64,000 nt of DNA from Acidimicrobiaceae bacterium. GTDB lineage: Bacteria > Actinomycetota > Acidimicrobiia > Acidimicrobiales > Poriferisodalaceae. The notes below the pieces were generated by a model that saw only the letters and a list, made by a program, of their open reading frames with translations, did not search any database and was not told where the DNA came from. The position numbers and the translations under genes are program-made. The DNA is taken from positions 19,672 through 83,671 of the forward strand of contig JAPOPC010000039.1 of the NCBI GenBank assembly GCA_026713105.1, given 5' to 3'. Positions within the stretch are counted from its first letter, which is position 1. Each line of letters opens with the position of its first letter. Shown here piece by piece: positions 1-10,100 of the stretch.

Positions 1-821
1 CTGGCCCAGCGCGTGTGCCCCAGCACCACCACTTCGGCGGCCTCAGCGCACAGAGCCCAGCGAAGCAGGCTGTCCTGCCGAATCTGTGACCGCAGGGCGG
101 CGGAGTTGTCGCCCAACTCGCCGATCTCCGAGGCGGTCTTGTAGACGAAGGCGAGGCCGTCGGGAGTGTTCCGCACCGCGCCAGTGCCAAAGAGCGGATC
201 GGCCAGGCGTCCGCTGAGCGAACCCGCTGCTCCTTGCTCGGCATCGGCTTCGACATGTGCTCCCCGCACGAACACCTGCAGCCCGGCCGAATCCCGCCCT
301 CGAACCTCGAGCCGGTCAAGTGCCGACAGCGCTACCTGGATCGACCAGAGCCCTCCCGCAGCCGCCGGCGGGGGTGTACCGCCCCAGAGCCCGACCACTT
401 CCCGGGCCATGCGCAGGCGGTCTCGTCGCAGCGCGAACGAATGGTCCTTCAGTTCGCCCAGCGCCACAAAGATGCGCTCAATGTGTGCGCCCGCTTCAAC
501 GGCGCCGTCGATCTCAGCGATGTGTGCATCCACTTGCGCCAGAGCGGCTTCGGTGTCCAGCACGCACTTGGCGTCTTCGACCAGCAAGCGGACGCCTGGC
601 AGCGACCGCAGTGCCTCGTCGGCCTCCCGCAGCACGCGTGCGGCGGCTTCGAGCTGAGCGGCGAAATCAGCACTGGCGGCGGGAACACTGTCGGCCGGAG
701 CACTGGCGACGATTGCATCAGCCAGCAGCGCCCCGGCGTCGATCAGCCGTCCTACGACGGCTGACGCTTCCAGAGCGTCTCGATTGTCACGGCGGCCGAT
801 GACAGCCACGATCCCGCACAC
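1..821 (-). CDS. glmS: Glutamine--fructose-6-phosphate aminotransferase-like protein, N-terminal part, with enlarged glutaminase domain
   Basis: This gene runs off the left edge; 273 codons are visible. I chose the GTG at 821 because it puts Cys at position 2 (reads (M)CGIVAVIG), the N-terminal nucleophile of class II glutamine amidotransferases after removal of Met. Other family marks are LEVRGRDSAG near residues 171-180 and GHTRWA near 268. In ordinary GlmS these two motifs lie near residues 25 and 72. About 150 extra residues, Ala-rich and apparently helical, therefore sit between the nucleophile and RGxDSAG, and roughly 45 more lie before GHTRWA. GlmS makes glucosamine-6-phosphate for cell-wall precursors, which fits the nearby glmM on the same strand. 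The SIS (isomerase) half lies outside the window, so whether this is a true GlmS or a paralogue is not settled. The motifs are seen; the function is inferred. Confidence 0.75.
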   Translation of the reverse strand, partial: MCGIVAVIGRRDNRDALEASAVVGRLIDAGALLADAIVASAPADSVPAASADFAAQLEAAARVLREADEALRSLPGVRLLVEDAKCVLDTEAALAQVDAHIAEIDGAVEAGAHIERIFVALGELKDHSFALRRDRLRMAREVVGLWGGTPPPAAAGGLWSIQVALSALDRLEVRGRDSAGLQVFVRGAHVEADAEQGAAGSLSGRLADPLFGTGAVRNTPDGLAFVYKTASEIGELGDNSAALRSQIRQDSLLRWALCAEAAEVVVLGHTRWA

Positions 822-938
822 AACAGCGAGGGTACCGAGCACCCGACGGCGCGTCGGTCGAGTGTGGTCGCCTCCGGCGGCGGGGGTGGGGGATGCGTGA
901 TTAGATAGGTGAGCCTGCTCACAAAAGGGGGAATGACC

Positions 939-1862
939 ATGGCCATTACTGGAGTCATGCGAGCCGGGTACGTCCAGATCCGCTGCACCGACGTGGAAGC
1001 CTCCATCGTCCACTACCGCGATCGCGTCGGTCTGTCGGTTGTCGCAACCGGCGATGACGGGCGTGTCTACTTCAAGGCGTACGACGAGTTCGATCACCAC
1101 AGCATCGTCCTGCGGCCCGCCGATGAGCCCGGCATGGACTTCATGGGCTTCAAGGTGCGCAACGACGACGACCTGACCGAACTCACCGACAAGCTCTACG
1201 ACCATGGCGTGCAGGTCGACCACCTCGAGCCGGGTTCACAGCCCACGCTCGGGCGAGTCGTCAGCTTCACCATCCCGGCGGGTCACACCATCCACCTCTA
1301 TACGGAGATGGGGACGGCCGACAAGACGCCCCCACTGCACAATCCTGACGTCTGGGACGAAGAGCCCCGAGGCATGCGGGCCACACGCATGGACCACTGC
1401 CTGCTGTACGGGCCGAACATCGCAGAAACCGTCGATTTGTTCACCGAGGTGCTGGGCTTCGAGCTGTCCGAGGTGGTGATCGCTCCCGACGGCTCGTACA
1501 TCGCGCCGTTCCTGACGTGTGCCAGCAAGGCGCACGACGTGGCGTTCGTTCACAACGACGAACCGGGCATCTTCCATCATGTGTCGTTCTACTTGGAGAG
1601 CTGGAACGACGTCGCGCACGCAGGCGACGTGATGAGCCGGTACGACATCCCCGTCGACATCGGCCCGACCCGGCACGGCATTACCCGCGGCCAGACGATC
1701 TACTTCTGGGATCCGTCGGGCAACCGCAACGAAGTGTTCTCGGGCGGGTACATCTACTTCCCGGACAATCCCCGTCGGACATGGGATGCCGAGCAGCTCG
1801 GCAAGGGCGTGTTCTACGTCGACCGCCGGCTCAACGAGGCATTCCTGAACGTCTACACCTGA
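939..1862 (+). CDS. Catechol 2,3-dioxygenase (extradiol, VOC superfamily)
   Basis: The protein has 307 residues from the ATG at 939, chosen because GGGGG at 927-931 lies 7 nt upstream; ATG 933 and GTG 909 are less well placed. It resembles XylE/DmpB-type catechol 2,3-dioxygenases along its length: GVMRAGYVQIR at the N-terminus, ADEPGMDFMGFKV in the first VOC module, and the second module with the expected Fe(II) ligands (His in RMDHCLLYG, His in IFHHVSFYLE, Glu in GNRNEVFSGG). The extradiol fingerprint GPTRHGITRG is intact. It should cleave catechol or a substituted catechol to a semialdehyde. No other meta-pathway genes are nearby; the gene sits alone between the glmS-like gene and glmM, so its physiological substrate cannot be read from context. 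Confidence 0.88.
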   Translation: MAITGVMRAGYVQIRCTDVEASIVHYRDRVGLSVVATGDDGRVYFKAYDEFDHHSIVLRPADEPGMDFMGFKVRNDDDLTELTDKLYDHGVQVDHLEPGSQPTLGRVVSFTIPAGHTIHLYTEMGTADKTPPLHNPDVWDEEPRGMRATRMDHCLLYGPNIAETVDLFTEVLGFELSEVVIAPDGSYIAPFLTCASKAHDVAFVHNDEPGIFHHVSFYLESWNDVAHAGDVMSRYDIPVDIGPTRHGITRGQTIYFWDPSGNRNEVFSGGYIYFPDNPRRTWDAEQLGKGVFYVDRRLNEAFLNVYT

Positions 1863-1865
1863 CCT

Positions 1866-1885
1866 GGCGCGGCACGAGCCGCGTC
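1866..1885. terminator. Stem-loop between converging dioxygenase and glmM genes
   Basis: GGCGCGGC at 1866-1873 and GCCGCGTC at 1878-1885 form an 8-bp stem with an ACGA loop and one G-U wobble. It lies in the 27-nt gap between the stop of the dioxygenase and the stop of glmM. There is no T-tract, so it may be a bidirectional transcript end or an mRNA 3' stabiliser rather than a classical intrinsic terminator. Confidence 0.45.
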
Positions 1886-1889
1886 AGCC

Positions 1890-3269
1890 TCAGTCAGCGC
1901 CGACCGACCTGACCAGTTCGACAAGGCGGTCGGCGAGGTCTGCCGCATCGCGCTCGGTCGTCGCCTCGACCATGACGCGGATCATCGGCTCGGTGCCGCT
2001 GGGACGCACGAGCACCCGTGCGTCGGAGCCCGCCGCCGCGACGACCTCGTCGATCGCGCGGTGAGTCTCGGCATCGAGCGATCCAATCTCGGTCGGCACG
2101 TTGACCAGCACCTGGGGAGCGCTCTGCATGGCCGCGCTCACGACTGAGCGGCCGCCGCGTGCCACCAGATCGACCAGATGCACCGCGCTTCGCACCCCGT
2201 CGCCGGTGGTGGCCTCATGGCGGAAGACGACATGACCTGACTGCTCACCCCCGAGACGGTGACCGCCCGCGTCCAGCGCTTCGAGCACCGCTCGATCCCC
2301 TACTGCGGTCTCGACCAACTCAATGCCCGCCTCGGCCATTGCCCGGCGCAGTCCCAGGTTGGACATCACGGTCACGACCAGCGTGTTGCCGGCGAGCAGG
2401 CCACGTTCGGCGAGGTCGACGGCGAACAACGCCATCTGCCGGTCGCCGTCGATGATCTGCCCATCGCTGTCCACACCGATCAATCGGTCGCCGTCCCCAT
2501 CGAAGGCCAAGCCCATGTCGGCGCCGACGTCGAGAACTGCTGCCCGGAGCGCGCCAGGACTGACCGACCCGCAACCGTCGTTGATATTGCGGCCGTCGGG
2601 CTCGCAGAACAGCGCTGTGACCTGCGCTCCGAGCCGCCGCAGCAGTGCGGGTGCGAGCGATGCGCTCGCCCCGTTCGCACCGTCCACGACCAAGTGCACA
2701 CCGTCGAGCGTGCGTTTATCGATGGCCTCGCGCAGCGATGCCTCATAGGCATCCAGCACGTGAGCTGTCGCGCCCGATGGCGCCGCGCTTGCGGTCGAGG
2801 GATTGACTTCCAGTCGACGTGCGATCTCGGCCGCCGACGGCCGATCCCCGTGCGTCAGCCCCAGATTGTCCAGGCACCGCACCACTGCAGACTGCTCGGC
2901 ATCGCTGAGCTTGGTGCCGCCCGCAGCGAACAGCTTGACGCCGTTGTCGTGCCAAGGGTTGTGAGATGCCGAGACCATCGCTCCGGCACGCTCCAGCAAT
3001 TCGGCCGCGAAGGCAACCACCGGCGTCGGCACCACGCCCAAGTCAACGACGTCGGCACCGCCAGCGCGCAGGCCGGCCGTCAGCGCCGCCGCGAGAGGCT
3101 GACCCGATTCGCGTGTATCGCGGCCCACGACCCAGCGAGCGCTGCCCGCGCGTTCGACGCCGCCCGACATAGCCCGGTTCGCTGCGCGCCCCAGCGCGTG
3201 CGCGACCACCTCGTCAAGTTCGTCGAAGGCCCGCCCTCGAATGCCGTCGGTGCCGAAACTGAGTTCCAT
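1890..3269 (-). CDS. glmM: Phosphoglucosamine mutase
   Basis: 459 residues from ATG 3269 (a GTG at 3272 is equally in frame). It starts with the family signature ELSFGTDGIRG, then carries the phosphoserine active-site loop VSASHNPWHDNG, the Mg-binding DGDGDR loop, and the C-terminal phosphate-binding RPSGTEPMIRV. These are the four hallmark loops of the alpha-D-phosphohexomutase family, and the length is normal for GlmM. It converts glucosamine-6-phosphate to glucosamine-1-phosphate for UDP-GlcNAc synthesis. It is downstream of rplM-rpsI on the same strand, an arrangement common in Actinomycetota. Confidence 0.93.
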   Translation of the reverse strand: MELSFGTDGIRGRAFDELDEVVAHALGRAANRAMSGGVERAGSARWVVGRDTRESGQPLAAALTAGLRAGGADVVDLGVVPTPVVAFAAELLERAGAMVSASHNPWHDNGVKLFAAGGTKLSDAEQSAVVRCLDNLGLTHGDRPSAAEIARRLEVNPSTASAAPSGATAHVLDAYEASLREAIDKRTLDGVHLVVDGANGASASLAPALLRRLGAQVTALFCEPDGRNINDGCGSVSPGALRAAVLDVGADMGLAFDGDGDRLIGVDSDGQIIDGDRQMALFAVDLAERGLLAGNTLVVTVMSNLGLRRAMAEAGIELVETAVGDRAVLEALDAGGHRLGGEQSGHVVFRHEATTGDGVRSAVHLVDLVARGGRSVVSAAMQSAPQVLVNVPTEIGSLDAETHRAIDEVVAAAGSDARVLVRPSGTEPMIRVMVEATTERDAADLADRLVELVRSVGAD

Positions 3270-3339
3270 CACGCTGCGTTGCCGAGTCTGGACCTGAGCG
3301 CCGGATTGCTGGGACCGGCCATCGGGATCGGGCGATCGT

Positions 3340-3732
3340 TTAGCGCTTGGAGTACTGGGGCGCCTTGCGGGCCTTCTTGAGGCCGTACTTCTTGGATTCC
3401 TTCTTGCGATCGTCGCGGTGCAGCATGCCGGCGGACTTCAGCGTCGGCCGCACTTCAGGATCGAGCACCAGCAGCGAACGGGCGATGCCCAAGCGCAGAG
3501 CGCCAGCCTGTCCTGCCACGCCGCCGCCGTCCACGGTGGCGGAAACGTCATAGGCCTCGACAGACTCGGTGAGACGCAGCGGCTCGGTGATCTCCATGCG
3601 GTGCACCGACGAGGTGAAGTACTCGTCGAACGGGCGTCCATTCACCAAGATGTTGCCGCTGCCGGGCAGGAATCTCACCCGGGCGACGGCGCGCTTGCGG
3701 CGGCCAGTGGTCTGCGTCAACGGAACGGGCAC
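3340..3732 (-). CDS. rpsI: 30S ribosomal protein S9
   Basis: 130 residues with the S9 core ([38 protein letters not shown]) and the conserved basic C-terminal tail ending KAPQYSKR, which in S9 reaches the P-site tRNA. It sits 53 nt downstream of rplM and upstream of glmM, the usual L13-S9 pair. Length is normal. Confidence 0.96.
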   Translation of the reverse strand: MPVPLTQTTGRRKRAVARVRFLPGSGNILVNGRPFDEYFTSSVHRMEITEPLRLTESVEAYDVSATVDGGGVAGQAGALRLGIARSLLVLDPEVRPTLKSAGMLHRDDRKKESKKYGLKKARKAPQYSKR

Positions 3733-3785
3733 GAAATCGGGATCCTTCTGGTCGGCTTGCGAATGCGGCGTGGAGAGCGTCGGCC

Positions 3786-4232
3786 CTAGCTCGCCATTGC
3801 GGCGGGCAGCTGCAGCGCTTGAGGCTGCTGGGCGGCATGGGGATGGTCTGGACCGGCGTACACCTTGAGCTTGCGAAGCTGCGCTCGGCCCAAGCGGTTG
3901 TGCGGCAGCATGCCGCGGATGCTCCGCCGCACGGCATCGGCCGGACGGCGAGCCAGCAGATCGCCGTACTTCTCGGAGTGCAGTCCGCCGGGGTAACCCG
4001 AATGGCGGTGCACGAGCTTCTGCGTCGCCTTGTTGCCGGTGAGGACCACCTTGTCGGCGTTCACGACGACGACGTGGTCACCGCAGTCGATGTAGGGGGC
4101 GAAGGTCGGCTTGTGCTTGCCGCGCAGGATCTTGGCGACCTCAGTTGCCATACGACCCAGCACCATGCCCTCGGCATCGACAACGAACCACGTTCGTTCG
4201 ATCTCCGAGGCTTTGGGGGCGTAGGTGCGCAC
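3786..4232 (-). CDS. rplM: 50S ribosomal protein L13
   Basis: 148 residues from GTG 4232 ([10 protein letters not shown]), chosen over an upstream in-frame ATG at 4274 because AAGCGGAG lies 7 nt before it and the resulting length matches L13. Core motifs are [32 protein letters not shown] and [13 protein letters not shown]. The C-terminus is a little Ala/Gln-rich. It is the first gene of the rplM-rpsI pair. The gene normally next upstream in the ribosomal cluster, rplQ, is about 10 kb away here, so this pair needs its own promoter in 4233-4363. Confidence 0.95.
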   Translation of the reverse strand: MRTYAPKASEIERTWFVVDAEGMVLGRMATEVAKILRGKHKPTFAPYIDCGDHVVVVNADKVVLTGNKATQKLVHRHSGYPGGLHSEKYGDLLARRPADAVRRSIRGMLPHNRLGRAQLRKLKVYAGPDHPHAAQQPQALQLPAAMAS

Positions 4233-4363
4233 GCTGGAACTCCGCTTGGGGTGGTGTCGGCTCCGTTCCTGCACCGCACATCGGCACTAAGGATCGGACC
4301 CGGCAAGGCTACCGGGCGGCGGTCACGACGCTGCGGGGCACCGGTGCCGTTGGCGCTTGCCTG

Positions 4364-6085
4364 TCAGCCGGTTGCCGTGACAGGCACCGTGTCGCGGCCG
4401 GCCCGCAGCAGGGTGCCGGGGCGGGCATCGGTGAACTCGCCGCCGCTCACCGCGACGTCGCCGTTGATGAGCACGGTGTCGATGCCGTCGGCCTCGCCGT
4501 AGAGCCGCCAAGCGCCGCCTGGCAGGTCCTCGCGCACCTCGATCGAGCGCGGCGCAACGGCGTCGGGATCGAAGACGACGACATCGGCATGGCAGCCGGG
4601 GGCCAACCTGCCCCGGCCTGCCAGGCCGTACAGCCGGGCGGGCACGTCGGTCAGCTTGTGAACGGCGTCTTCCAGCTCGAGCATGCCGCGATCGCGGGCT
4701 GCTGCCAGCAGGTACGTCGAATAGTTGAAGGTCGCCAGGAAGTCGAGGTGTGCACCGGCGTCCGACGCTCCGATCACGCAGCGGTCGTCAGTCCACAGCT
4801 CCTTGCGAAGCTCCCAGCTGTCGTCATCGTCCCCGGCGGCTCGCGGGTAGAGACCGGTCTTGAGATCGTCCGCAACGACCAAGTCGCACAGCGCGTCCCA
4901 CGGAGTGATGCCTTGGGTGTCGGCGATCTCGCCGATCGTGCGACCTTCGAACTGCGTCAGCTCGGGCTTGGTCACCTCCCCGACCGTGAGACGCTCCCAG
5001 CGGGCGACGCCGCGGAACGCACTGGGCTGCTGCGCGAGATCGTTCAGCTCGGCTCGGCGCTGCGGATCAGCCATCAGTCGCATCTTCTCGTCAGGCGGCA
5101 GCGCCATCGGCTCGGCCCAGCCGTGCAGGGTGTCGAGCAGGAAACCGCTCTCGAAGCACAGGCGGCTGACGGCGGGCATCGGGGCCGTGAGCGCGACGAC
5201 TCGCCCGCCCTGGCGAGCGGCGAAGTCGCTGGCTTCGAGCTTCTGGGCAATGACTTCGCGGTGCCGGCCGTTGGCGAAGATCACGTTCCAGTTGAGCGGG
5301 CGGTCCGCCGCCACCGACATGTCAGCGAGCAGTTGGTACACGTCAGTGTCGAATCGCTCGATGCTCGGGATGAACTCAAGCGCCACTGCCGGGCTGGTGC
5401 GCAGCACCGAGCACAGCTCGACGAGCTCGTTGGTCGAGGCGTAACGCGACGGCACCATCTCGCCGTCTGCGTCGTTGTGGGTCTTGGCCCATGACGAGCT
5501 GAAGCCCAGCCCGCCTGCGGCGATGCTGTCGGCCAGCATGCGCTTCATGGCGTCGAGTTCGTCGGGCGTGGCTTCGTGGCCCACCGATCGCTCGCCCATC
5601 ACCACACGTCGCAATGCGCTGTGACCTACGAGGAATCCGGCGTTCGGCATGAGCGTGCCGTCGATGGAATCGAGGTACTCGCCGAAGCTGCGCCAGTCCC
5701 AGGGGACGCCTTGCTGCAGCGACGCGAGCGGCATGCCTTCCACCCGGGCCAGCATCCGCATCAGGTAGTCGCCGTGGTCAGGCTCCAGCGGGGCGATCGT
5801 GAATCCGCAGTTGCCGCCGATGACGGTGGTCACTCCGTGCAGTGGCGACGGCGACAGCGTGGTATCCCAGAAGACCTGCGCATCGAAGTGCGTGTGGATG
5901 TCGACGAAGCCCGGCGCAACCGCCATGCCGGAGGCATCAATGGTTCGCTTGGCGGCACCTGCCGCGCGCACCGCCTCGTCGCCCACCGCCACGATGCGCC
6001 CGTCGGCGATCCCGACGTCTCCCTGGACGCGTGGCGCCCCGGTGCCATCGATGATCGTGCCGCCCGCAATCCTCGTATCGAGCAT
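4364..6085 (-). CDS. Amidohydrolase-superfamily enzyme, D-aminoacylase-like
   Basis: 573 residues. The N-terminal beta-sandwich (IAGGTIIDGTG, GDVGIADGRIVAVG) leads to the metal motif PGFVDIHTHFDAQ and to GGNCGFTIAP, which includes the Cys used as a zinc ligand in N-acyl-D-amino-acid deacylases. Near the end are ASDAGAHLDF and GRLAPGCHADVVVFDPD, typical of the dihydroorotase/hydantoinase fold. I do not find the SHHK-like histidine motif of characterised D-aminoacylases, so the exact substrate is uncertain. It is probably a cytoplasmic amide hydrolase. It stands alone on the minus strand, back to back with truA. The family call is secure; the deacylase function is an inference. Confidence 0.8.
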   Translation of the reverse strand: MLDTRIAGGTIIDGTGAPRVQGDVGIADGRIVAVGDEAVRAAGAAKRTIDASGMAVAPGFVDIHTHFDAQVFWDTTLSPSPLHGVTTVIGGNCGFTIAPLEPDHGDYLMRMLARVEGMPLASLQQGVPWDWRSFGEYLDSIDGTLMPNAGFLVGHSALRRVVMGERSVGHEATPDELDAMKRMLADSIAAGGLGFSSSWAKTHNDADGEMVPSRYASTNELVELCSVLRTSPAVALEFIPSIERFDTDVYQLLADMSVAADRPLNWNVIFANGRHREVIAQKLEASDFAARQGGRVVALTAPMPAVSRLCFESGFLLDTLHGWAEPMALPPDEKMRLMADPQRRAELNDLAQQPSAFRGVARWERLTVGEVTKPELTQFEGRTIGEIADTQGITPWDALCDLVVADDLKTGLYPRAAGDDDDSWELRKELWTDDRCVIGASDAGAHLDFLATFNYSTYLLAAARDRGMLELEDAVHKLTDVPARLYGLAGRGRLAPGCHADVVVFDPDAVAPRSIEVREDLPGGAWRLYGEADGIDTVLINGDVAVSGGEFTDARPGTLLRAGRDTVPVTATG

Positions 6086-6173
6086 CTGCCCCGCCCCCTA
6101 TGAACTGGCCGATGCGGCCGAGCCGGCGTCTGCCTGTGCCCGTGCCGCTCCCAGCGAAGTTACCGTGCCAGCG

Positions 6174-7046
6174 GTGAGCGAGCACGAGGCCCGCCGCGGG
6201 GACGAGGAGCGAACAGTCCGGCTGGATCTGTCCTACCGCGGCACGAGTTTTCGCGGCTTCGCGGCAAATGCAGGCGTACGCACGGTTGCCGGCGAGCTGA
6301 GCGCTGCGCTGGAGCGCATCTTGGGCGAAGCACCGGTGCTCACTGTGGCCGGCCGCACCGATGCGGGCGTTCACGCAACGGGTCAGGTGGTGTCGTTCCG
6401 GCTCGACTCCGCCGGATTGGGGCGCGTCACCGCAGGCCAGGGCGGCGGCAGCCAGCCGGACGGCAGACCCCGCAGAGCCGACCGACGGGCCGGCGTTGAC
6501 GGGCTGGGCAAGTTGGCGGCGTCGCTGACCCGGATGTTGCAACCCGAGATCGCGGTGACCGCGGCGTCACTCGCCGACGACGGCTTCGATGCTCGCCACT
6601 CGGCCACGTCCCGTGCCTACGAGTACCGAGTCCGCAACGCCGCCCATCCCGATCCCCGCTACGGCGACCTCGAGTGGCATGTTGGCGTGCCGCTGGACGT
6701 TGACCGGATGAATGCGGCAGCGAGGCACTTCGTCGGCGAGCACGATTTCACCTCGTTCTGCCGGCGTCCCAAAGATCGTCCCGACGCTTCGCTGGTGCGG
6801 ACCGTGTCGGCGGCCCGCTGGTCGGCCGAGGACAGGCGACTGCTCTTCGAGATCGAGGCCAATGCCTTCTGTCACCAGATGGTGCGGGCCATCGTGGGCC
6901 AGTGCGTGGCGGTGGGACTCGGCGATCGCGCCGCCGACGATGTTCCTGCGGTGCTGGCAGCGCGCCGGCGCGACGCCGGCGCGCCGATAGCACCGCCCCA
7001 CGGGCTGACGCTCGTCGCCGTCCGTTATCCCGACGCTGTGCCCTAG
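6174..7046 (+). CDS. truA: tRNA pseudouridine(38-40) synthase TruA
   Basis: 290 residues from GTG 6174; the longer in-frame ORF upstream lies antisense to the amidohydrolase. Motifs are LDLSYRGTSFRGFA, the catalytic AGRTDAGVHATGQV (Asp nucleophile), HDFTSFCRRP and FCHQMVRAIVGQCV. It modifies the anticodon stem-loop of many tRNAs. A Gly/Arg-rich insertion of about 30 residues follows FRLDSAG and is not part of the core fold. In many Actinomycetota truA directly follows rplQ on the same strand. Here it is on the opposite strand about 7 kb away, so the locus has been rearranged. Confidence 0.92.
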   Translation: MSEHEARRGDEERTVRLDLSYRGTSFRGFAANAGVRTVAGELSAALERILGEAPVLTVAGRTDAGVHATGQVVSFRLDSAGLGRVTAGQGGGSQPDGRPRRADRRAGVDGLGKLAASLTRMLQPEIAVTAASLADDGFDARHSATSRAYEYRVRNAAHPDPRYGDLEWHVGVPLDVDRMNAAARHFVGEHDFTSFCRRPKDRPDASLVRTVSAARWSAEDRRLLFEIEANAFCHQMVRAIVGQCVAVGLGDRAADDVPAVLAARRRDAGAPIAPPHGLTLVAVRYPDAVP

Positions 7047-7155
7047 TGCAGGTAGGCGAGCCTTTCGGCTGTCGCACCAGTTGTTTCCCGCTCTTGTTCG
7101 CTGTCGCTCACGGGCCGCTCGGGCCACGGCTTCGCCTGCCGGCTCAGCCTCTTGG

Positions 7156-10100
7156 CTATTCGGCGCTGCGGAACACCTCGATGCGGTTGTCGAGGTTGAA
7201 CAGCAATGCGATGAATTGCTGCACATCGCCAGCAGTGACCTCGTTCAGTGCAGCACGCATGCGCTCAGGCGTGGCCACGTCGGCATCGTCGACATGGTGA
7301 CGGCTCAACAACGGGTTGATGAGCAGCGAATTGGACTCGAGCACGTAGTTGTCGCGGACGACGGCGATCGCCTGGTCGAGATCGCGCTCGGTGGGGCCGT
7401 CGGCTATCAGCTCGGTCAAGATCTCGATGACCTCCGCGTGACCTGTGTCGAGACCCCCTGACGCGCCCGTCGAGAAGATGCGACCTTCCCAGGTTCCGAC
7501 CGGCGGGTTCGACGACACCGACACGCCAACGACATATGCGTCGCCGAGCTCCTCGCGCACACGCACGGTGAGCAGGTCGTTGATGATCGCCTCCGCAACA
7601 TCGGCGATCACCAGGGAAGCCGTGTTGAGAGGCGCCGCTGCGCCGAACACGACGTCGAAGCCGGCCGCGCCGGCATCGGCATCGACCGCGATCGTGATGC
7701 GCTGAACGCCGGAGGGGAAGTCCGGACGGTGATTCACGAACGTGTCTGTCTCGCCGGGCGGCAGGCTGCCGATGTAGCGCGCCGCCAGGTCGGCCACCGT
7801 GGCACGGTCAATGTCGCCGACGACGGCGACCACCATGTCGTCCACGTCGCTCAGCCGTGCCTCGTACAGACCGAGCAGCAAGTCCGGCGTCGTGGCGTCG
7901 ATCTGAGCTTGGGTGGCGATGAACTGGTGCCACGGGCTGCCTTCGAACAGCGCATCGAGCAGTTTCAGCTCCGAGATCCACTGTGGGAAGGTCTCAGCGT
8001 TGGCGAGTCGGGTCGCCATGGCCTGGGTCTGCTCGCCGACGGCAACCTCGGTGATGCGCGGCTCGGTGATGAACAGGTGCATCAGCGTGAACAGGGCCTC
8101 GAGATCGTCGGATCCGGTGGCGCCGGAGAAGCCCTCTGAGAACTCCGCGATGAACGGGCTGACCCGCGCCGTCGTAGTGGCCAGATACTCATCGAGCTGT
8201 GTCGCAGAAGCGTCTGCGAGGCCGCTGGAAGCAACAGCCCCGACTGCATGGCGCGCCAGCGCGGAGTCGCCCTCGGACAGCGTCGACCAACCGCCCAAGC
8301 TCTCTGCGACGACGTTCACCTGGCCGGCCGCAATGTCAGATGGCACGAAGACGACCCGTGCGCCGTTGGTGAACTCCCACTCGTAGGCATCCTCGAACAG
8401 ATCCACTGCTGCCTCGCGTGATGGAGCCACAGGTGCGGGACGCTCCATCAGCGTGTCGACCGCATCTTCGGATTCCGGCGGAGCGAGGGGAACCACCGCC
8501 TCGATCGCTGCGAGGAGCTCTTCGGCTGTCGGCACCGCGGATGGATCCGGTCCGATGGACACGACGAGCGGCGGCGCCACCTCGAGCACCCAGCGCAAGT
8601 GCGCGGTCAATTCCTCGACCGAGTAGGTCTCCAGCAACGCGCTCAGACGTGCCACGCGATCGGCAGTCGACGAGATGTCGGCACCGCTCAGGAAATGCTG
8701 GACGTAGCCGGATGCGTACTCGTCGTCTTGGCGCGTCTCAGCGCTCTCAAGCTGGAATTGCAGCGAGGTCCGCAACGCCTCGACGGCCTGGTCGAGCTCG
8801 CCGGCGGTGAAGCCGTAGTGGGCGGCGCCCTCCACGACCGACAGGTAGTCGGTGGTGGCCTGCACCAAGTCGGAGCCCTGGTAGTTCGTGCCGTACAGAC
8901 GCAGCCCCCGGGCCGCCGGGAACGAGCTGATGTGAGGCTCGGAGGCTTGAGCCATCAGACCAGCCCGGTGGGCCGCGTCCAGCCGGATGTCGAGCATCCG
9001 GGCGATCACGTTCTCCATCTGCCGGAGCCGTTCGCCGCCAGTGGTGCCCGCAGGCCATGCCGGCAGCTGCCAGTCCAGTGAGATGTAGATGGGACCGTGA
9101 TCAGGATGGGTCACGACGTCGGTGACCGGCTCGGTGACGAACTGCGCCGTGAACGCACTGCGATCCGGCTGGTCGGGTGCGGAAGGAGTGCGGGGCGCGA
9201 AATCGGCGAAGTACTCGACCACCAGCTCTTCCATCTGAGTCACCGGTAGGTCGCCCACCACGACGACGGCCATGTTGTCGGGCCGGTACCAGGTGTCGTA
9301 GAAGTCCCGCAGGTTTTCGGCGGTGACCGTCGAGTTCGACTCCTCGCTGCCGCCGATCAGCATCCCCTCGTAGACGGTTCCCTGGTGGTAGATCACCTGG
9401 AGGAAGTTGGAGATCCGGCCCGAGGCCGATTCGTCTCGCAGCCGGTACTCGTCGAGGATGATGCCGCGCTCTTCCTCTACATCTTCGGGAAGGATCGTGG
9501 CCGCCGACGCCCATTCGGACAGCACGGTGAAAGCCAGATCCAGCGCCTCGGGATCGTCGAGCTGGAAGTCCAAGATGTAGACGGTCTCGTCCGGGCTGGT
9601 GTATGCGTTGAGGTCGGGGCCGAAATCGGTGCCGATGTCGCGCAGCACCTGATCCAGCTCGTTCTTCGAGAAGAGTTCGGTGCCGTTGAACAGCATGTGC
9701 TCGAGGAAGTGGGCAGTGCCTTCCTCCCCGTCGGGATCCAGCACCGCGCCGGCGTTCACGACCAGGTGCATGACCACGGCCTCGCCCGGCGAATCATTCG
9801 AGCGCAGGTAGTAGGTGAGACCGTTTCCGAGCTCGCCGATCAGCACATCTGAGTCGACCGGCAGCGGCGTCGCATCGGGATCTCCGGGTTCGTAGTCGTT
9901 GAACGCGCCCAGATCGACGGGATCACCGATCGGCTCGGGCTCTGCGACGGTCTCTGCGGGGTCTTCGTCGTCTGACGCCTCTGGCTCGTCGGGCTCCGGC
10001 TCGTCGGCTTCGGGGGCTTCGTCCGCTTCAGCGGGAGTCTCGGGGGCCTCTTCGTGGACTTCTTCGGACTCATCGGCTGCGTCGGTGGGCGGCGTTGCGT

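Noticed and set aside
1890..3380. Plus-strand ORF antisense to glmM
   Set aside because: GlmM motifs are complete on the minus strand, so the opposing 373-codon frame is a shadow.
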